The notes beneath the pieces were generated by a model. The model was given only the letters and a program-made list of their open reading frames with translations. It did not search any database and was not told the DNA's origin. From Hoeflea ulvae (GTDB taxonomy: Bacteria; Pseudomonadota; Alphaproteobacteria; Rhizobiales; Rhizobiaceae): a DNA stretch of 64,000 nt. A program made the position numbers and the translations under genes. The stretch lies in contig NZ_JAOVZQ010000001.1 of the NCBI RefSeq assembly GCF_026619435.1, forward strand, positions 4,037,501-4,101,500, written 5' to 3'. Positions 9,156 through 17,466 of this stretch are shown here, piece by piece. The stretch's first letter is position 1; each line of letters starts with the position of its first letter.

Positions 9156-10094
9156 ATGTCTGAGCGCCGCGAGCCGCATTTTCTGCAGGATGACCGAGGC
9201 TTTTACACAACCTCCTATGGTCCTTTTGTGCTGCGCTCCGCTTTTCAGCCGATCTTCAGCCAGAACAGCGAAGGCCATCTGACCATCGAGGCCTTCGAAG
9301 CGCTGATCCGCGCCCAGCGCGGCGGCGAGCCGGTCTCTCCCGGTCACTTCTTCTCGCTGGTGGAAAAGGGCGATTCCCTCGCCGTCGACACGCTGTGCCG
9401 GGAATTGCACATTCTCAACATGGGCAAGCTCGGCCGCAAGAAGGCCCGGCTCTTCATCAATTTCAATCCCGGCCTGTTCGACGGGGTCGCCGACATCGAA
9501 TCCGAAGTCGACCGCATGGTCGAATTCACGGTGCGGGCCGGCCTGCGTCCCGGACGCATCGTCTGCGAAATCACCGAACAGGGCTCCGGCGACGAAAAAG
9601 TGCTCATGGAGCTGGTGACAGGCCTGCGCTCGCGGCTGTTCAAGATTGCCGTCGATGACTTCGGCGCCGATGATTCCGACAGCAAGCGGGTCGACGAGAT
9701 CAAGCCGGACGTGCTCAAGTTCGACGCCGCCTGGGTGCGCCGCTTCACCGAGACCTCGGCCGGTATGGGACTGCTCAAGCTGATGGTCGAGCAATTCGTC
9801 GAACGCGGCATAACCGTGCTGTTCGAAGGGCTGGAAGAGGAACACCAGGTCGAGTTCTGCCAGCAGATCGGCGTGCCGCTGATGCAGGGCTATGCACTGG
9901 CGCGGCCGGAAATCGTCCCCCGCACATTCGATGACCGGTTCCCCGAACAGGACGTGCCGGACATGACCATGGCCGCCCACCTTGTGCAGGCCTCGGCAGT
10001 TGCCTCTGTCGCGGCTCCGGTCTATGCCGCGCCGCTGGTGCCGCCAGCATTTGCGCCGCGCCGCACCGCAACCTTCGGCAAGCGGCACCGTTAA
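9156..10094 (+). CDS. EAL-domain protein (probable cyclic-di-GMP phosphodiesterase)
   Basis: A stand-alone EAL domain of about 312 residues with no GGDEF or membrane segment. The catalytic motifs look intact: EAL in IEAFEALIR (Glu about 48), the Asn of INFNPGL, CEITE, DDFGADDS, LKFD, LFEGLEEE and QGYALARP. Activity against cyclic-di-GMP is therefore plausible. The last 50 residues are Ala/Pro/Val-rich and probably disordered. The frame opens at 9105, but ATG 9156 (GGAG at 9141-9144) is the likelier start. No neighbouring signalling partner indicates what controls it. Confidence 0.87.
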   Translation: MSERREPHFLQDDRGFYTTSYGPFVLRSAFQPIFSQNSEGHLTIEAFEALIRAQRGGEPVSPGHFFSLVEKGDSLAVDTLCRELHILNMGKLGRKKARLFINFNPGLFDGVADIESEVDRMVEFTVRAGLRPGRIVCEITEQGSGDEKVLMELVTGLRSRLFKIAVDDFGADDSDSKRVDEIKPDVLKFDAAWVRRFTETSAGMGLLKLMVEQFVERGITVLFEGLEEEHQVEFCQQIGVPLMQGYALARPEIVPRTFDDRFPEQDVPDMTMAAHLVQASAVASVAAPVYAAPLVPPAFAPRRTATFGKRHR

Positions 10095-10200
10095 CGCGAA
10101 ACACAATCTTGCCACCACAAAAAACCGGAGCTGCCACAATCCGGTCTGATTGGCGACGCGTTCCCGAGGCTATCTGTCCCCGAATGATACATAACGGGGA

Positions 10201-10452
10201 ATGACAATGCTTCCAGATGACGATTTTCTGCTTTTCAAACCGGCCCGACGCGAAAGCGTCACCATTGTCAGGATCGCGCTGATGGCGCTGCTGGGATGCC
10301 TGCTGCTGCTGTTCGTGCTGGTCATCCAGGCGCGGGCGCAACCCGCCACAGGCTTTCAGCACCACAGCCCGGCCATCCACAAGACCCAGCCGCCGCAGCA
10401 CCCGCTGCAGTCCTATGGCGAGGGCACCAATGGTCGCGTCAATCCGTCCTGA
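10201..10452 (+). CDS. Small single-pass membrane protein, unknown
   Basis: An 83-residue protein with an acidic N-terminus (LPDDDFLLF), one transmembrane helix (IALMALLGCLLLLFVLVIQA, about residues 25-44) and a His/Pro/Gln-rich tail. The helix could instead be an uncleaved or late-cleaved signal (ARAQ-PAT). No family recognised. It overlaps the tail of the leftward PH-like gene by 14 bases. Confidence 0.55.
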   Translation: MTMLPDDDFLLFKPARRESVTIVRIALMALLGCLLLLFVLVIQARAQPATGFQHHSPAIHKTQPPQHPLQSYGEGTNGRVNPS

Positions 10453-10948
10453 CGAAGGCCGCCCGGTGGGCTGCCAGTTCGGCAAGCGCGGCATCGGGAT
10501 CTAACAGTCCCGGAATGACCAGCGGCGGGCCGACCTCGCGTTCGATCACCAGCGACCCCGCGCCGGTGATCCAGCCCGAGAGCCCGCGGCGGAGCGACAT
10601 CCCGGTTATGGCCGGATAGGCGACGATCACCGGATCGCGCGCCGGAAAGCCCGGATGCGCCTCCAGATGAGCCCCGCGCAGCGTCAGCCTGGTGGTCGAC
10701 AGCCGCAGCCCGGCATGGGCCAGCAGCAGCGGCACGCCGATGGCCAGAACAAGCAGGCTGACCCGGGCCAAGGCGCCATCGCCGCGGCTGTCCAGATACA
10801 GAAACAGCCACAATCCGCCATAACCCGCGGCCACGATCACGCCCGGCAGGAACAGCGCAGGTGCGCTGGCGCGCCGGGCAAGCCGTCGCCGCGGATGCGG
10901 GACAGCGCCTGTTGCCTTGGACTCAATCTGCGAATCGACGGGGTGCAT
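10439..10948 (-). CDS. Membrane protein with PH-like domain
   Basis: The 169-residue product has a basic N-terminus (RRRLARR), two adjacent transmembrane helices (ALFLPGVIVAAGYGGLWLFL and a second Leu/Val-rich segment), and then a beta-rich region (STTRLTLRGAHLEAHPG through GSLVIEREVG) resembling bacterial PH domains of short membrane proteins. The fold assignment is by pattern only. Function unknown. It converges with the small membrane protein gene. Confidence 0.6.
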   Translation of the reverse strand: MHPVDSQIESKATGAVPHPRRRLARRASAPALFLPGVIVAAGYGGLWLFLYLDSRGDGALARVSLLVLAIGVPLLLAHAGLRLSTTRLTLRGAHLEAHPGFPARDPVIVAYPAITGMSLRRGLSGWITGAGSLVIEREVGPPLVIPGLLDPDAALAELAAHRAAFVRTD

Positions 10949-11075
10949 CCCGGAAGTGTAACCCTAATTTTTCGCCCGTCACGCGAGAGCTTGCAGCTCA
11001 AGGGGGTTTTCCCGCCTTGGAGACGCCCCATATGGATGGCACAGATCAGGTCCAGACCGCGAAAAGAGGTGCCCC

Positions 11076-12248
11076 ATGCCCCATCACACCATTTTGACAC
11101 CCCGCAATCTCGTCTCGGCCCTTGCCGCTCTCTCGGTATTTGGCCTGCTGGCTGCCGGCACCCCCGCTTCGGCGCGCGAAACCGTTCCCACCCAGGAGGT
11201 CAGCGTCGATGTCGAGGTGCTCGCCTCCGGACTTGATCATCCCCGGGGCGTGGAACCGCTGCCCGACGGCGCGATCCTCTTCACCGAGCGAAGCGGCGCC
11301 TTGCGGGTGCTGCGTGACGGCAAGGTTTCGGCGCCGGTCACCGGCCTGCCCGAGATTGCGGCCTTCGGCCAGGGCGGCCTGCTCGACATCGCGCTGGCCG
11401 ATGATTTCGCCGCCAGCCGCACGATCTTCCTCAGCTACAGCACCAGCGGCGACGGCGGCTACGGCACGACGATCGCCCGCGCCCGCCTTTCCGAAGACGG
11501 CACCGCGCTTACCGATGTCACCGAGATCTTCCGGATGAACCGCTTCACCAATGTCGACCGGCATTTCGGTTCGCGCATGGCGGTCGCCGATGACGGCACG
11601 CTGTATTTCACCATCGGAGATCGCGGCGAAAGCGAGCGGGCGCAGGACATTAACGACCACGCCGGCGCGGTGCTGCGGATCGGAACCGACGGATCGATTC
11701 CGGCGGACAACCCCTATGCCGGCGGCGGCGGAGCGGCCGAACTCTGGTCCAAGGGCCACCGCAATCCGCAAGGTATCGACATCGACCCGAAAACCGGCGT
11801 GCTTTACGCGGTCGAACACGGCGCCCGCGGCGGCGACGAGGTCAACCGTCCGGAACCGGGGCGCAATTACGGCTGGCCGGAGATTTCCTATGGCCGCCAT
11901 TACTCCGGCGCGGAAATCGGCATCGGCACCGCCGCCGAGGGATACGAGCAACCGGTTCACTACTGGGACCCCTCGATCGCGCCGGGCGGCATGGCTGTCT
12001 ACCGCGGCGAGATGTTTCCCGAATGGGACGGAGACCTGCTGGTAGCGGCGCTGAAATTCCAGTTGCTGGTGCGGCTTGACCTCGACGGTGAAACCGGCGA
12101 AGTGCTGGGCGAGGAGCGGCTGTTGAAGGGAACCTATGGCCGGATCCGCGATGTCCGCGTGGCCCCTGACGGGTCGGTGCTCATTGTCACCGACGAGGAT
12201 GATGGCGCAATTCTGCGGCTGTCGCGCACGCCGGACCCGGCCGATTAG
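11076..12248 (+). CDS. PQQ-dependent aldose sugar dehydrogenase-like (YliI/Asd family), periplasmic
   Basis: The 390-residue protein has a Sec signal peptide ending near PASA-RE (residue about 33). The mature part is a six-bladed propeller of the soluble glucose/sorbosone dehydrogenase family: GLDHPRGVEPLPDGAILFTE, GQGGLLDIAL, GSRMAVADDGTLYFTIGD, GHRNPQGIDIDP and EHGARGGDEVN...GRNYGWP. Relatives oxidise aldose sugars using PQQ and pass electrons to an acceptor. No PQQ synthesis genes are visible in the window, so cofactor supply is unknown. The next gene (DUF1499) follows by 52 bases and may be co-transcribed. Confidence 0.88.
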   Translation: MPHHTILTPRNLVSALAALSVFGLLAAGTPASARETVPTQEVSVDVEVLASGLDHPRGVEPLPDGAILFTERSGALRVLRDGKVSAPVTGLPEIAAFGQGGLLDIALADDFAASRTIFLSYSTSGDGGYGTTIARARLSEDGTALTDVTEIFRMNRFTNVDRHFGSRMAVADDGTLYFTIGDRGESERAQDINDHAGAVLRIGTDGSIPADNPYAGGGGAAELWSKGHRNPQGIDIDPKTGVLYAVEHGARGGDEVNRPEPGRNYGWPEISYGRHYSGAEIGIGTAAEGYEQPVHYWDPSIAPGGMAVYRGEMFPEWDGDLLVAALKFQLLVRLDLDGETGEVLGEERLLKGTYGRIRDVRVAPDGSVLIVTDEDDGAILRLSRTPDPAD

Positions 12249-12300
12249 CACGCGCTCAGGGCGACCCGGGCCAGGCGCCTGAAGCAACAAGGGAATACCC

Positions 12301-12792
12301 ATGCTCAAAACCATTCTCATCGGCGCCGTCGCGCTCGTCGCCGCGGTGCTGATCGCCTTTGTGCTGATCGGAAGGGAACGCGCCTGGCAGATGATCGCCG
12401 GCTCTCCCGATACAGGCCCGCGCGATTTCAGCATCAATGCACGCAGTCCTTCGCCCAATGACGCGCTTGCCTGCACGCCCGGCCTCTGCGCCGATCCGGA
12501 TTTCACCGTCGCGCCGATGGACGACAGCCCGGCGGACGCAATCGAGCGATTGGCGCAAAAGCTCCTTGCCACCGACCCGCTTGCCCGCCGGCTGGATGAC
12601 GGCAGCGACCCGGCCAAGGCACGTTTCGTCACTTTTTCGCCGCTGATGCGGTTTCCCGACATGATCCATCTCGAGGCCGTGGCCATGGCTGACGGCAAGA
12701 CCGGATTGATGGCCTATGCCCGCGCGCAACTGGGCAAGTCGGACCTGGGCAAGAACCGCGCCCGGCTCGAAGCCCTGCTGGCTGGGGGCTGA
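12301..12792 (+). CDS. DUF1499 family membrane-anchored protein
   Basis: The 163-residue protein has an N-terminal transmembrane helix (residues about 4-24). The DUF1499 domain carries two Cys near ALACTPGLC, FSPLMRFPDMIHLEAV, and a C-terminal motif ending ARAQLGKSDLGKNRARLEALL. The family is common in proteobacteria and of unknown function. It probably faces the periplasm and may share a transcript with the upstream sugar dehydrogenase. Confidence 0.85.
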   Translation: MLKTILIGAVALVAAVLIAFVLIGRERAWQMIAGSPDTGPRDFSINARSPSPNDALACTPGLCADPDFTVAPMDDSPADAIERLAQKLLATDPLARRLDDGSDPAKARFVTFSPLMRFPDMIHLEAVAMADGKTGLMAYARAQLGKSDLGKNRARLEALLAGG

Positions 12793-12835
12793 CCGCAAGG
12801 CTCCGCCCCCTTCCGCAGGCAACAATGCAGGTCAA

Positions 12836-13258
12836 TCAGCCGGGCCAATCGGGCCGCAATTGCTTGCGCACCACGAATTTGAGCCCGGACCAGACCGCAT
12901 CGATCGCGCAGACCTTCACGTCGACCAGGCCAGTGGGCAAGAGCACGCTGCGCAAAACGTCGCCCGACAGGGTCGTCGGCCGACGCGAGGCCTTTTTCGG
13001 CCAGGCGATCCAGACCATGCCGTCACGCTGCACGAGGTGCGGCAATCGCTCCGCCCACACCTTTAGACCGTCGCGGCCGGTCTCAAACACCATCACCAGA
13101 TCATAGACGGAAATGCCGTCCCACACCGTGTCACAGGCCGCAAAACTGTCAAACCCGGAGATTTCATGCAGGTTGTCGGGGACGGCAATAAGCAGGGCGC
13201 GCTGCGCCGGTTGCAGTCCCAGCTTCCTGACCAGCGGCGTTGCGGAATAGCCTGCCAT
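12836..13258 (-). CDS. DUF3052 family protein
   Basis: The 140-residue soluble protein starts MAGYSATPLVRKLGL, typical of DUF3052 proteins, followed by LVMVFETGRDGLKVWAERLP and MVWIAWPKKAS. Function unknown; the fold resembles a small methyltransferase-like alpha/beta core. It lies divergent from the EamA transporter gene with about 89 bases between starts. Confidence 0.85.
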   Translation of the reverse strand: MAGYSATPLVRKLGLQPAQRALLIAVPDNLHEISGFDSFAACDTVWDGISVYDLVMVFETGRDGLKVWAERLPHLVQRDGMVWIAWPKKASRRPTTLSGDVLRSVLLPTGLVDVKVCAIDAVWSGLKFVVRKQLRPDWPG

Positions 13259-13347
13259 GCTCCCTCTCCCGTCTCCAGTTTCATGCTTGCCCGCCGGGAA
13301 TTCAACTGCTAGCCGTCGGAGGTCTCCTCTTCTGCCCGGAATCCCTC

Positions 13348-14232
13348 ATGCCGCGTCATCTTGCCAATCTGTTGTTGCTTGCAGCCGGCGCCGTCTGGGG
13401 CGCGGGTTTTGTCGCGCAATCGACGGCCATGGACAATATCGGTCCGTTCCTGTTCATCGGCCTGCGCTTTCTCGTCGCCGCACTGGTGCTGGCGCCCTTT
13501 GCCTGGCATGAATCGCGCAACAGCAGCCACCCCGTCTCGCGCCATCACCTCGGCGGCTTCGCGCTGATCGGCCTGGTGCTGTTTCTCGGCATGGCGCTGC
13601 AGCAGGTCGGCCTGACCATCACAACGGTGACCAATTCCGGCTTTCTGACCGGCCTCTATGTGGTGTTCGTGCCCTTCATCACGCTGCTGGTGCTGCGCCA
13701 GCCGCCGCATCCGGTAATCTGGCCGGCGGTGCTGATGACCTTTGCCGGGATCTGGATGCTGGCCGGCGGCAGCCTTGCCGAGCTCAACACCGGAGATCTG
13801 CTGACCATAGCCTGCGCCGTAATGTGGGCCGTCCAGGTGATTCTGGTTGGCCGTTTCGTCGGGCCGAGCGGGCGGCCGCTGACCCTGTCCTTCGTGCAGT
13901 TTTCGCTGGCCGCGCTGCTGGGACTCGGACTGGGCCTTTCAACCGAGGGCTTCGATCTGGCGGCGGTGATCGCCACCCTGCCCGAGATCCTGTTTGCCGG
14001 GGTGATTGCCACCGGTCTCGCCTTCACGCTGCAGGTCATCGGTCAGCGCTACACCACGGCGCCGCAGGCTGCGATCTTCCTGTCGACGGAATCGCTGTTT
14101 GCCGCATTGTTCGGTGCGGTGATTCTCGGCGAGCAGATCCCGCTGCTGGGTTATGCCGGCGGCCTGCTGATCTTTTTGGCCATTTTGCTGGCCGAACTCG
14201 GCCCGATGGTTCGGCCCAGACCGGCCGCCTGA
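13348..14232 (+). CDS. EamA/DMT-family transporter
   Basis: The 294-residue integral membrane protein has about ten hydrophobic helices and two EamA repeats, each opening with a typical helix (LLLAAGAVWGAGFVAQS; IACAVMWAVQVILVGRFVG). The second half ends with the family pattern PQAAIFLSTESLFAALFGA. Such proteins export amino acids or other metabolites across the inner membrane; the substrate cannot be told. The frame opens at 13240, inside the divergent gene, but ATG 13348 gives the normal N-terminus. Confidence 0.9.
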   Translation: MPRHLANLLLLAAGAVWGAGFVAQSTAMDNIGPFLFIGLRFLVAALVLAPFAWHESRNSSHPVSRHHLGGFALIGLVLFLGMALQQVGLTITTVTNSGFLTGLYVVFVPFITLLVLRQPPHPVIWPAVLMTFAGIWMLAGGSLAELNTGDLLTIACAVMWAVQVILVGRFVGPSGRPLTLSFVQFSLAALLGLGLGLSTEGFDLAAVIATLPEILFAGVIATGLAFTLQVIGQRYTTAPQAAIFLSTESLFAALFGAVILGEQIPLLGYAGGLLIFLAILLAELGPMVRPRPAA

Positions 14233-14531
14233 CGGCAATCGCTCCCGCCTCGCCTGCGCTTCGTGATCCCTTCGCACGGCACACGGGCGCAAGCCTGCCA
14301 TGATCGGGGCAAAACCGGGGCGCGGCGAACACCTTGCGGCAGCATCATTTTCGGCTTCGACCCGCTCCTCCAGCCAAAATTCAGCCGTCGAGTCTCCGCA
14401 TTGTGGCAATATTATGTTATTGAAATTGTTGCGTTTATTCACGCCAAGTGATTTGCGTGGCGCCTTTCCCCCACCTAGTTTTGACCTGCACGCACCAATT
14501 CCGGTGCAAGCCATATGAGGGAAAAATCACC

Positions 14532-14774
14532 ATGAAGAAGATGATCATCGCCACTGTTTCAGTGTTGAGCATGGCCGTCGCCGCCTATGCCGCGGAAGTC
14601 GAAGGAATCGTCACCAATTATGATCCGGCCACCCGGATGATCGTGCTGGAAAGCGGCCAGGCTTTCACCGTTACCGAGGGTGTCGAGCTCAATGCGCTGC
14701 AGCCCGGCGGCACGGTCGTGATCACCCATGATGACGGCAGCACCGACGCCACATCGGTTGAGGTGGTTCAGTAG
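14532..14774 (+). CDS. DUF1344 family secreted protein, paralogue 1
   Basis: An 80-residue protein with a cleavable signal peptide (residues 1-20, ending AYA-AE) and a small mature domain of about 60 residues rich in Val, Thr and Asp (VEGIVTNYDPATRMIVLESG). DUF1344 proteins are small periplasmic proteins found mainly in rhizobia; function unknown. A paralogue follows at 15033. The preceding 299 bases (14233-14531) hold no gene I can support, only an AT-rich stretch near 14401-14450 that could be the promoter. Confidence 0.85.
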   Translation: MKKMIIATVSVLSMAVAAYAAEVEGIVTNYDPATRMIVLESGQAFTVTEGVELNALQPGGTVVITHDDGSTDATSVEVVQ

Positions 14775-14919
14775 GTCCTGGTGCTCTGGCCGCAAGCCCA
14801 ATCCTGTGGCCGGAGCGCCTGCTGGCGCACCCGAAATCGTGAAAAAAGGCCCGCTACAACCGGCTGGATCATGGCAAAATTAAGCCGGATTCCGCCTTGA
14901 AAAATATATCTTTCACCCG

Positions 14920-14949
14920 CTTGCGCGGCTTGGGAAGCCGGCGCATATC
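14920..14949 (+). promoter_or_regulatory. Candidate promoter of second DUF1344 gene
   Basis: CTTGCG (14920-14925), an 18-base spacer and CATATC (14944-14949) mimic the two AbcR promoters earlier in the window. It would give a leader of roughly 75-80 bases before ATG 15033. Confidence 0.45.
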
Positions 14950-15032
14950 AGCGTCGTCCCACCGCCACCGACACCAGCCCGGCACATCTGCCGGCCGGTT
15001 GCGGACAGGGCTAACAACCAATGGAAAATACC

Positions 15033-15275
15033 ATGAACAAGTTCGTAGCAATCGCATTCGCTTCCGCTGCCATGCTCTCGACCGCCTTCGCTGGCGAAGT
15101 CGACGGCGTCGTCAAGTCTGTTGACACAGCAACTGCCACCGTCGAGCTGGAATCCGGCGAAGTCTTCACCGCAGCCGAAGGCGTCGTGCTGGAAGGTGTC
15201 GATGCCGGCGCAACCGTGCACGTGATCTTCAACGACGGCACAACCGAAGCGACCGAAATCTCGATCGTCGAATAA
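15033..15275 (+). CDS. DUF1344 family secreted protein, paralogue 2
   Basis: An 80-residue protein: signal peptide (MNKFVAIAFASAAMLSTAFA) and a mature domain closely parallel to paralogue 1 (EVDGVVKSVDTATATVELES against EVEGIVTNYDPATRMIVLES). An in-frame ATG at 15021 exists, but GGAAAA precedes the ATG at 15033 and the signal peptide begins naturally there. Mature proteins are acidic, with a repeated pattern of beta strands. The two genes are separated by 258 bases and likely have separate promoters. Confidence 0.85.
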   Translation: MNKFVAIAFASAAMLSTAFAGEVDGVVKSVDTATATVELESGEVFTAAEGVVLEGVDAGATVHVIFNDGTTEATEISIVE

Positions 15276-15662
15276 TCGCAAAGGCTTGGCTGGGTGGCCC
15301 CGTGCCATCCGGCCAAGCAACCCGACGGGCCCGCCAAAGCAACAGCCAGGCCGCCGGCAAGCGTCACCAAACTTTTGCTTGCCAATTTCCGTCAAAACAA
15401 TCATCTTTTGGATGTTCGGGCAATTTGCGAACACGGGAAGACCAGAAACATGCGGGCCGAGGCGTACAAAAAACTTCGGGCGACTGGAATGAAATCCCAC
15501 ATGCCGTCAGGTGTGAATGGGCAAAGTCGCAATAATCAGGACCTTTCCAAACACTTCAAGAACTGCCTGCCATAACCCTCGCGCAAATGCGGGATATGAC
15601 ATGATGCTCGCCGACCGGGCAAACCGCGTGGAAACCGGAAGGCAATCAAAGGACCTGACAGC
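15276..15662. other. Gap before cspA: hairpin plus probable long leader
   Basis: These 387 bases hold no supported gene. A hairpin right after the DUF1344 stop (GCTTGGC 15284-15290, GCCAAGC 15312-15318) may terminate that gene. The rest, moderately AT-rich, probably contains the cspA promoter and a 5' leader; cold-shock mRNAs often have long structured leaders, but I could not fix a transcription start. Confidence 0.4.
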
Positions 15663-15875
15663 ATGGCCGAAACTGGTATCGTAAAATTCTTCAACGTCGA
15701 CAAGGGCTTTGGCTTCATCAAGCCTGACAATGGTGGAGCGGACATCTTCGTCCACATCTCCGCCGTTCAGGCTTCGGGGCTGACCGGCCTGGAGGAAAAT
15801 CAGAAAGTTGCATTTGACACCGAGCCCGATCGCCGCGGCAAGGGACCCAAGGCAGTCAATCTCAGCCTCGCCTGA
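15663..15875 (+). CDS. cspA: Cold-shock domain protein (CspA family)
   Basis: The 70-residue single cold-shock domain carries RNP1 (KGFGFI, about residues 16-21) and RNP2 (DIFVHIS, about 33-39), the two nucleic-acid-binding strands. It binds single-stranded RNA/DNA as an RNA chaperone. AAAGGA precedes the ATG. A terminator lies 127 bases downstream. Rhizobial genomes carry several csp paralogues, so the exact letter and cold inducibility are not certain. Confidence 0.94.
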   Translation: MAETGIVKFFNVDKGFGFIKPDNGGADIFVHISAVQASGLTGLEENQKVAFDTEPDRRGKGPKAVNLSLA

Positions 15876-16001
15876 CTGAAGTCCTGCAGGCCAGATCAAC
15901 CGGCAATGGTTGAAACGGCCGCCATGCGGGAATACCAGATTTTACGCTGCGCCTCGCTGCTCGCAAGCGACGCGCGATGAATTCACACGATGTGTGAGAA
16001 G

Positions 16002-16028
16002 GCCCGGCGGCGCAATCGCCGGGCTTTT
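16002..16028 (+). terminator. Intrinsic terminator downstream of cspA
   Basis: GCCCGGCG (16002-16009) pairs with CGCCGGGC (16017-16024) around a 7-base loop, followed by TTTT. A second small palindrome, TCACAC-N3-GTGTGA, lies just upstream (about 15983-15997). Confidence 0.8.
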
Positions 16029-16159
16029 GCGTGCCATAATTCCGACCTGCAGATCTGCTGAATTGTCCGTTCAGCTGCCGTTCAGCTTGCCTGCGATAGG
16101 GTTCATGCAAGCCGGAAGACCCGGCCGCACTGACGACGTCAACCGCAAAGGACATTCCG

Positions 16160-16630
16160 ATGAACGTGATCTCCAAGAAGCTCAGCATCACACTGCTCGC
16201 CGCCGCCACGGTCTTTGCGCCGCTGACGTCCACCGTGGCCCACGCCGAAAGCGGTGCCTGGCAGCAGGAAAACCGCGGCAACAACGCCTACCGCCATGAC
16301 GAATACCGGCGTGACCATTACCGCCAGCGCCGCCACAACAAGCGCGTCGACCGGCGCGATCACGGCCGCAACAACAGCGATGCCATAGCACTCGGCATCA
16401 TCGGTCTCGGCGCCGCCGCGATCATCGGCGGGGCCATCGCCAACAGCCAGAACAACCCGCGCGTGATCTACCAGGAGCCGGCAGCCCCCCGCGCCGTCAG
16501 CGGCGGCCGCTACGAGCCCTGGAGCAGGTCTTGGTACCGGTTCTGCGAAGACAAGTACCGTTCGTTCAATCCCACGACCGGCACCTTCCGCGGCTATGAC
16601 GGACGCGACCATTTCTGCGTTGCCAACTGA
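16160..16630 (+). CDS. BA14K family protein
   Basis: The 156-residue protein has an N-terminal signal sequence (residues 1-30, ending AHAES), a His/Arg/Asn-rich linker (about 35-75), a Gly/Ala hydrophobic segment (IIGLGAAAIIGGAIANS) and the C-terminal BA14K motif (YRFCEDKYRSFNPTTGTFRG, ending in DHFC). The family was named for a Brucella immunoreactive 14-kDa protein with lectin-like properties and is characteristic of Rhizobiales. Likely periplasmic or outer-surface. Exact role unknown. Confidence 0.9.
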   Translation: MNVISKKLSITLLAAATVFAPLTSTVAHAESGAWQQENRGNNAYRHDEYRRDHYRQRRHNKRVDRRDHGRNNSDAIALGIIGLGAAAIIGGAIANSQNNPRVIYQEPAAPRAVSGGRYEPWSRSWYRFCEDKYRSFNPTTGTFRGYDGRDHFCVAN

Positions 16631-16656
16631 CATCAGGCTCCCTCCCCGAGCCCAGT

Positions 16657-16695
16657 AAAAAACCGGCCCCGCTGAGCGGTGGCCGGTTTTTCTTT
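16657..16695. terminator. Bidirectional intrinsic terminator
   Basis: AACCGGCC (16661-16668) and GGCCGGTT (16681-16688) form an 8-bp stem flanked by an A tract on the left and TTTCTTTT on the right, so it can work in both directions between the convergent BA14K and metallo-hydrolase genes. Confidence 0.85.
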
Positions 16696-16716
16696 TGTCG
16701 TCGGCAGGTTGAAGCG

Positions 16717-17364
16717 CTACAGCCCCTTCAGGAACGGGTTGGTGCGGCGTTCCTCGCCGATCTTGCCGCCCGGGCCGTGGCCGCAGATGAAGCCGACCTC
16801 ATCGCCCAGCGGAAACACCTTGTCGCGGATCGAGTTCAGAAGCGTCTGGTGATCGCCGCCCGGCAGGTCGGTGCGCCCGATCGAACCGGCAAACAGCACA
16901 TCGCCCAGATGCGCGAAGCCTTCCTTGCGATTGTAGAAGATCACGTGGCCGGGCGCATGGCCGGGGGTGTGCGACACCTCGAATTCATGGCTGCCGAAGG
17001 ACACCGTGTCGCCGTCCTTGAGCCACTGGTCGGGGGTGAAATTGCGCACCGCCATGTCCTGGCCGAACATCCTGGCCTGATCCTCAAGCCCCTGCAGCAA
17101 CCGCAGGTCCGCCTCGTGCGGCCCGATGATCTTGACGCCCAGTTTCTCGCGCAACTCGTCGGCACCGCCGGCATGGTCGATATGCCCATGCGTCAGCCAG
17201 ATCGCCTCGATGGTCAGGCCGTTCTCGGTGATGGTCTGCAGGATCACATCGACATCGCCGCCGGGATCGACGACGACGCCCGACTTGGTGTCCTGGTCAA
17301 ACAGCACCGTGCAGTTCTGCTGAAACGGGGTGACGGGAATGATGCCCGCCTGCAAGTTACCCAT
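16717..17364 (-). CDS. Metallo-beta-lactamase-fold hydrolase (glyoxalase II-like, YcbL type)
   Basis: The 215-residue single-domain MBL protein carries the metal motif THGHIDHAGG, a downstream HTPGHAPGH, and GDVLFAGSIGRTDLPGGD, plus a final HGPGG. The short length (about 215, against about 255 for true GloB) and lack of the extra C-terminal domain place it with YcbL-like type II glyoxalases, which hydrolyse thioesters such as S-lactoylglutathione with limited efficiency. Cytoplasmic. Flanked by a terminator and a leftward MscS gene. Confidence 0.88.
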   Translation of the reverse strand: MGNLQAGIIPVTPFQQNCTVLFDQDTKSGVVVDPGGDVDVILQTITENGLTIEAIWLTHGHIDHAGGADELREKLGVKIIGPHEADLRLLQGLEDQARMFGQDMAVRNFTPDQWLKDGDTVSFGSHEFEVSHTPGHAPGHVIFYNRKEGFAHLGDVLFAGSIGRTDLPGGDHQTLLNSIRDKVFPLGDEVGFICGHGPGGKIGEERRTNPFLKGL

Positions 17365-17466
17365 GATTGGTCGTTCCTTGTCTGTCGATTGTTGAATGCA
17401 GTTTGATCACCCCGCCCGGGCAGTCACGCCTTGCACATGGCCCTGCCGGCGCCCGGCAAACCCGGA

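Noticed and set aside
11046..12698. A 550-codon minus-strand frame across the sugar dehydrogenase and DUF1499 genes
   Set aside because: It spans two well-supported genes in antisense and shows no recognisable domain.
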